From: Nocardioides sp.
Lineage (GTDB): Bacteria; Actinomycetota; Actinomycetes; Propionibacteriales; Nocardioidaceae
Direction of reading: 5' to 3'
Assembly: GCA_030145945.1 (NCBI GenBank)
Contig: JASLDK010000111.1
Location: 1-11,460 of the forward strand
DNA: 11,460 nt
Shown one piece after another: positions 1 to 5,930 of the stretch. Numbering within the stretch: the first letter of the stretch is position 1; each line of letters opens with the position of its first letter. The notes below the pieces were generated by a model. The model was not told where the DNA came from. It did not search any database and was given only the letters and a program-made list of their open reading frames with translations. The translations under genes and the position numbers were made by a program.

Positions 1-1031
1 GTGGCGTTGACGGGCGCACGCACCGTGGTCTGCTGCGAGGGCGCGGCCGGACGGCGTACGGCGGACTCCTCGCGACGCTTCGGCAGACCGCCGTCGAAGC
101 CGGCGGCGATGACGGTGACCCGGACCTCGTCGCCGAGCGCGTCGTCGATGATCGTGCCGAAGATGATGTTGGCGTCGGCGTGGACCGCGTCCGCGACCAT
201 CGCGGCGGCCTCGTTGATCTCGAAGATGCCGAGGTCGGAGCCACCGGCGATCGAGAGCAGGACGCCGTGCGCACCGTCGATGGAGGCTTCGAGCAGCGGG
301 CTGCTGATCGCCATCTCGGCCGCGGCGAGCGCACGGTCCTCGCCACGGGCCGAACCGATGCCCATCAGGGCAGAGCCGGCGTTGCTCATGACCGCCTTGA
401 CGTCGGCGAAGTCGACGTTGATCAGACCGGGGGTCGTGATCAGGTCGGTGATGCCGGAGACGCCCTGGAGCAGGACCTGGTCGGCCTGCTTGAACGCGTC
501 GAGCATGGACACGTTGCGGTCGGAGATCTGCAGCAGGCGGTCGTTGGGGATGACGATGAGGGTGTCGACCTCCTCGCGGAGACGCTCGATGCCCTCGTCG
601 GCGGACTTCTTGCGGCGGGCGCCCTCGAAGGTGAACGGACGGGTCACCACACCGATGGTCAGCGCACCGAGGGAGCGGGCGATCCGGGCAACGACGGGCG
701 CGCCACCGGTGCCGGTGCCGCCGCCCTCACCGGCGGTCACGAAGACCATGTCGGCGCCCTTGAGCACCTCCTCGATCTCCTCCGCGTGGTCCTCGGCGGC
801 CTTGCCGCCGACATCCGGGTTGGCGCCCGCACCGAGGCCGCGGGTGAGCTCGCGGCCGATGTCGAGCTTGACGTCGGCATCACTCATCAACAACGCCTGG
901 GCGTCGGTGTTGATGGCGATGAACTCGACGCCCTTGAGGCCGACCTCGATCATCCGGTTGACGGCGTTGACGCCGCCCCCGCCGATGCCGACCACCTTGA
1001 TGATGGCCAGATAGTTCTGTGCAGCTGCCAC
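1..1031 (-). CDS. ftsZ: Cell division protein FtsZ, 5' part (C-terminus beyond window)
   Basis: FtsZ is the tubulin-like GTPase that polymerises into the cytoplasmic Z-ring and recruits the divisome. The window holds 343 codons from the start and is cut by its left edge. Visible are the N-terminal nucleotide-binding GIGGGGVNAVNRM (about residues 15-27), the tubulin signature GGGTGTG (104-110), and the T7 catalytic loop NVDFADV (205-211), which completes the GTPase site of the neighbouring subunit. After about residue 316 the sequence becomes the low-complexity C-terminal linker (KRREESAVRRPAAPSQQTT). The start is GTG at 1031, giving MAAAQNYLAIIKVVG, the usual actinobacterial N-terminus. It is preceded by AGGAGG seven bases upstream. 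The gene follows ftsQ after a 247-bp control region, so it probably has its own promoter as well as readthrough from the cluster. Identity is certain; only the C-terminal peptide is unseen. Confidence 0.98.
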   Translation of the reverse strand, partial: MAAAQNYLAIIKVVGIGGGGVNAVNRMIEVGLKGVEFIAINTDAQALLMSDADVKLDIGRELTRGLGAGANPDVGGKAAEDHAEEIEEVLKGADMVFVTAGEGGGTGTGGAPVVARIARSLGALTIGVVTRPFTFEGARRKKSADEGIERLREEVDTLIVIPNDRLLQISDRNVSMLDAFKQADQVLLQGVSGITDLITTPGLINVDFADVKAVMSNAGSALMGIGSARGEDRALAAAEMAISSPLLEASIDGAHGVLLSIAGGSDLGIFEINEAAAMVADAVHADANIIFGTIIDDALGDEVRVTVIAAGFDGGLPKRREESAVRRPAAPSQQTTVRAPVNA

Positions 1032-1038
1032 GGGAATG

Positions 1039-1044
1039 CCTCCT
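1039..1044 (-). promoter_or_regulatory. Shine-Dalgarno site of ftsZ
   Basis: On the minus strand AGGAGG lies seven bases before the GTG at 1031. It is among the strongest ribosome-binding sites in the window and fixes the ftsZ start. Confidence 0.9.
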
Positions 1045-1133
1045 ATAGGCATTGAGATCTGTGTTGTGTCCGTTTCACCGACGTCGGCGGCCGGACCACT
1101 TCCCCGTGTCCAGCCGACATGTCAACAACCCTG

Positions 1134-1150
1134 ACCCTCAACCTGAGGGT
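1134..1150. repeat. Perfect inverted repeat over the putative ftsZ transcription start
   Basis: Seven-base arms ACCCTCA and TGAGGGT pair perfectly around a 3-base centre. The repeat starts inside the candidate -10 box (1154-1149) and spans the inferred start site, which is a typical operator position. It could also fold as a small hairpin at the 5' end of the ftsZ leader. It has no U-tract, so it is not a terminator. Confidence 0.55.
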
Positions 1151-1168
1151 TATAGTTATGTCAACCTC

Positions 1169-1182
1169 GTCGTGACCACGAC
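1169..1182. repeat. Perfect palindrome GTCGTG-AC-CACGAC upstream of ftsZ
   Basis: Six-base arms pair perfectly around a 2-base centre. It lies just upstream of the TTGACA at 1164-1159 and overlaps the position where a -35 box for the TATAAC element would sit. It may be a protein-binding site or chance in GC-rich DNA; no regulator can be named. Confidence 0.35.
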
Positions 1183-1205
1183 AGTAGGCACCGCAATTCG
1201 CCTCC

Positions 1206-1221
1206 CGGCGTAGACACGCCG
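1206..1221. repeat. Short inverted repeat downstream of ftsQ
   Basis: CGGCGT and ACGCCG form six-base arms around AGAC, 57 bases beyond the ftsQ stop. The stem is GC-rich but no T-run follows on the minus strand. At most it is a weak pause or mRNA 3'-end structure. Confidence 0.25.
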
Positions 1222-1278
1222 CGCGCCCAGTGGAATCGCGAGATTTCTAGGGTCCGACCACGCACTGAACCCACTGGT

Positions 1279-2016
1279 TCAGCGGGTGGTCGGGGCACCC
1301 GGCACGGAGACGTCGTACACCGTGGCCTTGCGTTCGAGCAGCGGAAGCAGCACAGCGGCCTTGTCCTTGGCCTGGGCTGAACTCCCCCACCTCACGAGCC
1401 GGCCGTCCTTGAGATGGAGGTCGATCTCGTCGATCGTGCGGACCTCGATGTAGTCGACGATCTCGGTGATGGCGGGGTCGAGGGCGACGACGACGGCAGC
1501 GCCCTCGGCGAGTGCATCGGAGTTCGTGGAGTCGCCGACCTTGATCCGCGGCAGGCCGTCGGGAGCCTGGGCGAGTTTGCCGAAGGCGACGCCGTCGGCG
1601 TCGAGGTTGGTGAGGCGGTCGCCGCGGTCCAGGACGGCAATCGGCGTGCGCTCCTGGATGTCGATGCGGACGTCGTGGGGCCACTTGCGCGACACGTCGA
1701 CGGTCTTGACGATCGCGAGGGACTGCAGGCGCAACTCGATGGCGTGCAGGTCGACGGTGGCCAGTGCCCCGCCCAACGGGACGTTCGCAGTGCGCAGCAC
1801 CTGCTTCTCGCTGAGCTTGGTGTTGCCGCTCACCTGCACCTTCTCGGCCCGCAGCCAGGCGGAGAAGTAGATCGCATAGATCCCGAAGGCGACAACGGCA
1901 ACCGCCAGCACGACGGCCAGCACTCGACGCCAGGTCATCCGGCGGCGGGCGCGCTGCCGCCGAGCGAATGCCTTGCGCATCCGTTCCTGCCGGGTGGTGC
2001 GTTCACGCTTCGCCAT
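1279..2016 (-). CDS. ftsQ: Divisome protein FtsQ (POTRA-domain, single-pass membrane)
   Basis: FtsQ (DivIB-type) links cytoplasmic and extracytoplasmic division proteins and binds FtsB/FtsL. The 245-residue protein has a strongly basic cytoplasmic tail (residues 1-31, with the run ARRQRARRRMTWRR), one transmembrane helix (about 32-53, RVLAVVLAVAVVAFGIYAIYF), a POTRA domain (about 55-128: LRAEKVQVSGNTKLSEKQVLRTANVPLG...RIDIQERTPIAVL) and an FtsQ beta domain. An upstream in-frame GTG at 2022 exists, but GGAGAA (2029-2024) is only one base from it and seven from the ATG at 2016, so ATG 2016 (MAKRERTTRQ) is preferred. The gene overlaps the murC end by 14 bp, implying coupled translation. Length and layout are normal for actinobacteria. 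Identification rests on architecture and position, since FtsQ sequence is poorly conserved. Confidence 0.93.
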   Translation of the reverse strand: MAKRERTTRQERMRKAFARRQRARRRMTWRRVLAVVLAVAVVAFGIYAIYFSAWLRAEKVQVSGNTKLSEKQVLRTANVPLGGALATVDLHAIELRLQSLAIVKTVDVSRKWPHDVRIDIQERTPIAVLDRGDRLTNLDADGVAFGKLAQAPDGLPRIKVGDSTNSDALAEGAAVVVALDPAITEIVDYIEVRTIDEIDLHLKDGRLVRWGSSAQAKDKAAVLLPLLERKATVYDVSVPGAPTTR

Positions 2017-3412
2017 GAACACGTTCTCCGAGTGCCTTCAGGATCTCGGGAGCCAACGCCGTCACGTCGCCCGCTCCCAGGGTGAGCACGAGGTCGCCCG
2101 GCCGAGCGTTCCCGACAGCAGTGGGTACGACGCCCGCTCGGTCGGCCACGAAACGCACCTGGTCCTCGGCCAGGGGCACGGCGTCGGCCACCAGGGCGCC
2201 GGTCACGGCGGGGTCGGGGTCCTCGCGCGCGACGTAGACGTCGAGCACCACGACCTGATCGGCGGCGCCGAGCTCACGACCCATCTCCGCCCCGAAGATG
2301 CGAGTGCGGGAGACGAGGTGAGGCTGGAAGCAGACGATCAGCCGCCCCGATCTCGAGGAAACCAGCGAGCGAGCCGCCTCGAGGTCGCCTCGGATCTCGC
2401 TGGGGTGGTGCGCATAGGAGTCGTAGACGCGGACGCCAGCGGCCTCGCCCACGAACTCCATCCGGCGCTTGGCGCCCTGGTGGCGGCCCAGACCGCGGAC
2501 GAGTGCGGCGGGGTCAGCGCCGAGCTCGAGTCCGACGGCCAGCGCCAGCAGGGCATCCGATGCGTAGTGACGGCCGGGAACCGCGAGCTCGACATGTCCG
2601 AGATCGGTTGCGCCGCTGGACGCTCGGAAGGTCGTGCCTCCTCCCACCAGCTCGAGGTCAGCCCCGCGCACGGCGGAATCCGGGGAGAACCCTGCACCCA
2701 CGGCACCTTCGCTCACCAGCGCGGCCGACCCGGCGTCGTCGGTGCTCACGATCGCCGCCGACGAGGCTCCGGCGACGAAACGCGCGAACGCGTCGGCGTA
2801 CGCCTCCGGGGTGCCCCAGTGGTCGAGGTGGTCAGCGTCGACGTTGGTGACGACGGCGATCTTCGGGGTGTAGACGAGGAAGGCGCCGTCGGACTCGTCG
2901 GCCTCGACGACAGCGAGGTCGCTACTGCCAACGCGCGCGTTGGTTCCGAGGCTGGCCACCTCGGCACCGATCGCAAAGGTCGGGTCGAGCCCCGCCTCCT
3001 GCAGCGCGACGGTCAGCATGGCGGTGGTGGTCGTCTTGCCGTGGGTGCCCCCGACGGCGATCACTCGCCGACCGAGCAGCACGGACTGCAGGCCGGCCGA
3101 GCGCGGCCACAGCCGAATCCCGCGCTCGAGCGTGGCGACGATCTCCGGGTTGTCCTCGCGGGCCGCGGTCGTGGCGATGACGGTGTCGACCTCGGCGACG
3201 TGGGCGGCGTCGTGACCGATGTGAACCGGGATGCCTTCACTGCGCAGCGCCTGGACGACGGCGGAGTCGTTGGCGTCGCTGCCGCTGACCGCGACACCGG
3301 ACTGGTGCATGAGACGGGCGATGGCCGACAGGCCGGCACCGCCGATGCCGACGAGGTGGACCCGACCGAGCCTTTCCGCGGGCAGGATCTCGTCGGGGAC
3401 GGGGATCTTCAC
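2003..3412 (-). CDS. murC: UDP-N-acetylmuramate--L-alanine ligase MurC
   Basis: MurC is the cytoplasmic ATP-dependent ligase that adds L-alanine to UDP-MurNAc, the first amino acid of the stem peptide. The 469-residue protein has the usual three domains: an N-terminal UDP-binding Rossmann fold (GRVHLVGIGGAGLSA, residues 16-30), a central ATPase domain with the P-loop GGTHGKTTTT (121-130), ADESDGAF (171-178) and NVDADHLDHW (190-199), and a C-terminal domain with DSYAHHPSEI (331-340), a MurC hallmark. The start is the GTG at 3412, which overlaps the murG TGA as GTGA (4 bp) and has GGAG (3423-3420) seven bases upstream. The frame stays open further upstream but only inside murG, so an earlier start is not credible. 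Its 3' end overlaps ftsQ. One small deviation is RHYASDALLAL (281-291), where many Mur ligases have Asn at the Asp position; all catalytic motifs are intact. Confidence 0.97.
   Translation of the reverse strand: MKIPVPDEILPAERLGRVHLVGIGGAGLSAIARLMHQSGVAVSGSDANDSAVVQALRSEGIPVHIGHDAAHVAEVDTVIATTAAREDNPEIVATLERGIRLWPRSAGLQSVLLGRRVIAVGGTHGKTTTTAMLTVALQEAGLDPTFAIGAEVASLGTNARVGSSDLAVVEADESDGAFLVYTPKIAVVTNVDADHLDHWGTPEAYADAFARFVAGASSAAIVSTDDAGSAALVSEGAVGAGFSPDSAVRGADLELVGGGTTFRASSGATDLGHVELAVPGRHYASDALLALAVGLELGADPAALVRGLGRHQGAKRRMEFVGEAAGVRVYDSYAHHPSEIRGDLEAARSLVSSRSGRLIVCFQPHLVSRTRIFGAEMGRELGAADQVVVLDVYVAREDPDPAVTGALVADAVPLAEDQVRFVADRAGVVPTAVGNARPGDLVLTLGAGDVTALAPEILKALGERVHGEA
2024..2029 (-). promoter_or_regulatory. 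Ribosome-binding site deciding the ftsQ start
   Basis: GGAGAA inside the murC 3' end is seven bases before ATG 2016 but only one base before GTG 2022. This spacing argues for the ATG as the ftsQ start. Confidence 0.6.
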
Positions 3413-4503
3413 CGTGATGCTCCGGCGACGTCGCGGATGATCCGCGCCAACCTGTCGTCGGCGTCGCGCGGGACCAGACCGGCCGCCGCAGCGCCCATCC
3501 GCCCGAGTCTTGCGGCGTCGGTCGCGAGCGCGGGCACGGTGTCGGCGACGTAGTCGGCATTGAAGGCGGCGTCCTCGACCAGCAACGCTCCCCCGGCCTC
3601 GACGACCGGGCGGGCGTTGAGGGCCTGCTCGCCGTTGCCGATGGCGAGCGGCACGAAGATCGCGGGTACGCCGGACGCGGCTGCCTCGACGACACTGGAC
3701 GCGCCGGAGCGACAGACCATCAGGTCGGCCGCCGCGAGCGCGAGGTCCATCCGCTCGATGAACGGCACGACAACGTAGGGCACACCGGTCGGCACGGGCT
3801 CGGACCACGCAGGGTCGCTGGTGCCGTTGCGACCGATCGCGTGCAGCACCTGCACGCCGCCGGAGCCGAGGGCGGCGGCGGCGCCGCTGACGGCCTGGTT
3901 GAGCCGACGGGCCCCTTGGGAGCCTCCGGTGACGACGAGCGTGGGCAGAGAGGGATCGAGACCGAAGAAGGTGCGCGCCTCGGCCCGCAACGCCGCCCGG
4001 TCGAGCGTCGAGATCATCCGGCGGATGGGCAGACCGACGTATTCCGCCTTCTTCAACGGCGTGTCCGGGAAGCTGACCGCGACCCGCTGCGCGATGCGCG
4101 CACCCACCTTGTTGGCAATGCCGGGCAGCGCGTTCTGCTCATGCACGACCAGGGGCAGTCTGCGCCGGCGCGCGGCGACGTACGCCGGCATCGAGACGTA
4201 GCCGCCGTACCCGACGATGACGTCGGGTCGGACGTCGTCGATGACGTCGAGGGTGGCCTTGACCGCTGCCCGCAGCCGTTTCGGGACGAGAGCGAGGTCC
4301 TTTCCGGGCTTGCGCGGGAGCGGGACGGGCGGCACCAGACGCAGCGGATAGCCCGCCGCCGGAACGACGGTGTTCTCGAGACCCCGCGGCGTGCCGAGAC
4401 AGGTGATCTCGACGTCGGGGTCCAGTCGGCGCAATGCGTCGGCGGTGGCGAGCAACGGCGAGGTGTGCCCCGCCGTACCCCCGCCGGCCAGAAGAATCCT
4501 CAC
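3409..4503 (-). CDS. murG: UDP-GlcNAc:lipid I N-acetylglucosaminyltransferase MurG
   Basis: MurG is a GT-B glycosyltransferase on the inner face of the membrane that converts lipid I to lipid II. The 364-residue protein shows the N-terminal glycine-rich loop GGGTAGHTSP (residues 7-16), the second G-loop GYGGYVSMPAY (98-108), HEQNALPGIANK (121-132), the C-domain G-loop GGSQGARRLN (193-202), and the donor-binding CRSGASSVVEAAASGVPAI followed by GNGEQALNAR (264-298), the actinobacterial version of that motif. The start is GTG at 4503, giving MRILLAGGGT. The ribosome-binding site is weak (AGTAGG, nine bases away). ftsW ends 15 bp upstream, so some translational coupling is likely. The stop overlaps the murC start by 4 bp. 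Full length with no anomalies. Confidence 0.97.
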   Translation of the reverse strand: MRILLAGGGTAGHTSPLLATADALRRLDPDVEITCLGTPRGLENTVVPAAGYPLRLVPPVPLPRKPGKDLALVPKRLRAAVKATLDVIDDVRPDVIVGYGGYVSMPAYVAARRRRLPLVVHEQNALPGIANKVGARIAQRVAVSFPDTPLKKAEYVGLPIRRMISTLDRAALRAEARTFFGLDPSLPTLVVTGGSQGARRLNQAVSGAAAALGSGGVQVLHAIGRNGTSDPAWSEPVPTGVPYVVVPFIERMDLALAAADLMVCRSGASSVVEAAASGVPAIFVPLAIGNGEQALNARPVVEAGGALLVEDAAFNADYVADTVPALATDAARLGRMGAAAAGLVPRDADDRLARIIRDVAGASR

Positions 4504-4518
4504 GCGTCAGAACCTACT

Positions 4519-5736
4519 TCAGGCACTGAGCCCCGCCGAACGGGCCCGACGGCGCTGGGCGAGCGCCCGGGCGGCAGCGGGCTCGCGGCGGGCAAAACCG
4601 ATGATCAGGCCGAGGGCGACCAGGGTCGGCACCAGGCTGGAACCGCCGTAGGAGACGAGCGGGAGCGGGATGCCGATGACGGGCAGCAACGCGAGCACCA
4701 TGCCGACGTTGATGATCATCTGGGCCAACAGCCAGATCACGATGCCGAAGGTGCAGTAGCGCACGAAGGGCTGATCGGTCTCGCGAGCGACGCGGATGCC
4801 GGCGTACGCGATGGCGAGGAAGAGCGTGATGACAAGCAGGGTCCCGATCAGCCCCAGCTCCTCGCCGAGGACGGCGAAGATGAAGTCGGTGTGCGCCTCG
4901 GGGAGCTGCCCCCACTTCTGCTGGCTGGCGCCGATGCCCTCTCCGAGCCAGCCGCCGCTGGCCATCGCATAGAGACCGTGGATCGGTTGCCAGCCCTTGC
5001 CGTGGTAGTCGGCGAACGGGTCGAAGACCGCCTGGATGCGGGCAAGTCGGGTGGGCGAGGTGATCGTCAACAGAATCGCTGCCGCGCCGATGCAGGCGGT
5101 CGCGACGGCGAACAGCCGTCCGGGCACACCCACCACCCACAGCATTGCGACCATCAGTGCGAAGAACACCATCGCGGTGCCGAGGTCATGCCCCATGACG
5201 ACCATGCCCGTGGCGAGCAGCATGCCGGGCACGACCGGCACCATCATCTGGTGGAGATCGCCGAGTCGGCGCTCCTTGTTGGCATAGATGTTGGCCGCCC
5301 AGATGATCAGCGACAGCTTCGCGATCTCCGACGGCTGGATCTGGAGAGGTCCCAGGACCAGCCAGTTGGTGTTTCCTGCGATCGTCTTGCCCGCGAACGC
5401 CGTCGCGAACAGCAGCGCGAGCGAGATGCCGAAGGCGGGATAGGACAGTCCGCGCACCCACTTCACCGACACTCTCGAGGCGATGAATGCGGCGGGCACG
5501 CCGAGCGCGACCCACATCACCTGACGCTTGACGACGGTGTAGGAGTCCCCGGTCTGCCGGTAGGAGGCGACGCTGGACGCGCTGAGCACCATGATCAGAC
5601 CGATCGTCAGCAACAGTGCGGTGGCGCCGAGCAGCAGGTAGTAGGTCGTCAGCGGTCGGTCGAGCGCGTCCTTGAGGGCGCTGGCCCAGCCGGGACGGCG
5701 TACGGCGACGCGGGGACGCCACGACAGCTTCGGCAT
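4519..5736 (-). CDS. ftsW: Septal peptidoglycan glycosyltransferase FtsW (SEDS family)
   Basis: FtsW is the SEDS-family polymerase that joins lipid II into septal glycan strands in complex with FtsI, whose gene is at the start of this window. The 405-residue multi-pass protein has a short basic N-terminus, a first helix at about 33-53, GNTNWLVLGPLQIQPSEIAKL (121-141), GHDLGTAMV (182-190), GWLGEGIGASQQKWGQLPEAHTDFIFA (262-288) and NVGMVLALLPVIGIPLPLVSYGGSS (343-367). The Asp in PEAHTDF (D284) matches the SEDS catalytic aspartate. The C-terminal tail is Arg/Ala-rich and cytoplasmic. The only ATG, GTG or TTG before the upstream in-frame stop is the ATG at 5736, but it has no recognisable ribosome-binding site. 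The frame is open 35 codons further upstream, and an ATC at 5781 has AGGGGG five bases before it. FtsW rather than RodA is inferred from position. Confidence 0.96.
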   Translation of the reverse strand: MPKLSWRPRVAVRRPGWASALKDALDRPLTTYYLLLGATALLLTIGLIMVLSASSVASYRQTGDSYTVVKRQVMWVALGVPAAFIASRVSVKWVRGLSYPAFGISLALLFATAFAGKTIAGNTNWLVLGPLQIQPSEIAKLSLIIWAANIYANKERRLGDLHQMMVPVVPGMLLATGMVVMGHDLGTAMVFFALMVAMLWVVGVPGRLFAVATACIGAAAILLTITSPTRLARIQAVFDPFADYHGKGWQPIHGLYAMASGGWLGEGIGASQQKWGQLPEAHTDFIFAVLGEELGLIGTLLVITLFLAIAYAGIRVARETDQPFVRYCTFGIVIWLLAQMIINVGMVLALLPVIGIPLPLVSYGGSSLVPTLVALGLIIGFARREPAAARALAQRRRARSAGLSA

Positions 5737-5930
5737 CCGGGCGCGCGCGGTCCGGGTGGACTCAGGGTTCGCGGTGGTGATGACGACCCCCTGCTCGACT
5801 CGATCCGTGACATGCCCCGTGACACGTCCTGCGACAACTGCTCAAGTCTCGACGGTGGCGCCCACGAACGGCGGCACATCCCTCGCGTGTCGCGAAAGCG
5901 CCGATCTCTGAGGGGCTCCGCGCCGAGCGG
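5737..5930 (-). other. 194-bp gap between the murD-like gene and ftsW
   Basis: This is an unusually long spacer in an otherwise tightly packed run of genes. No complete gene or promoter is convincing. It holds two direct copies of TGTCACGG on the minus strand (5824-5817 and 5812-5805), a small inverted repeat TCGCG-TGT-CGCGA (5883-5895), and the upstream open extension of the ftsW frame (to TGA at 5844-5842). The frame continuing past the murD-like stop gives PLGAEPLRDRRFRDTRGMCRR, which shows no MurD C-terminal motif. The gap may be what remains after loss of the murD 3' third. Confidence 0.6.

Larger units (their letters stand above)
1032..1278 (-). promoter_or_regulatory. ftsQ-ftsZ intergenic control region with candidate ftsZ promoter
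   Basis: This is the longest non-coding stretch in the window and no credible gene lies in it. Reading the minus strand, an exact TTGACA (1164-1159) is followed four bases later by TATAAC (1154-1149), five of six matches to the TATAAT -10 box. The only hexamer 17 bp upstream of TATAAC is a weak GGTCAC (1177-1172). A second exact TTGACA lies at 1125-1120 without a good -10 box at 16-19 bp. If TATAAC is the -10 box, transcription would start near 1142 and leave a leader of about 110 nt before the ftsZ GTG. Separate ftsZ promoters downstream of ftsQ are known in other actinobacteria; the exact elements here are inferred. Confidence 0.55.

Noticed and set aside
1120..1125. Second exact TTGACA as a -35 box for ftsZ
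   Set aside because: No TATAAT-like or TANNNT hexamer occurs 16-19 bp downstream (GAAGTG, AAGTGG and AGTGGT instead), so it is not called as a separate promoter.
1206..1221. Rho-independent terminator after ftsQ
   Set aside because: The stem is only six base pairs and no T-run follows on the minus strand.
3413..3808. Upstream extension of the murC frame
   Set aside because: The extra residues are Arg-rich shadow of murG. Homology begins at MKIPVPDEILPAERLGRVHLVG and the GTG at 3412 has a good ribosome-binding site.
5649..5879. Small minus-strand frame overlapping the ftsW start (MCRRSWAPPSR...)
   Set aside because: Most of it overlaps ftsW in another frame, the product is Ser/Arg/Pro-rich with no recognisable motif, and no ribosome-binding site precedes it.
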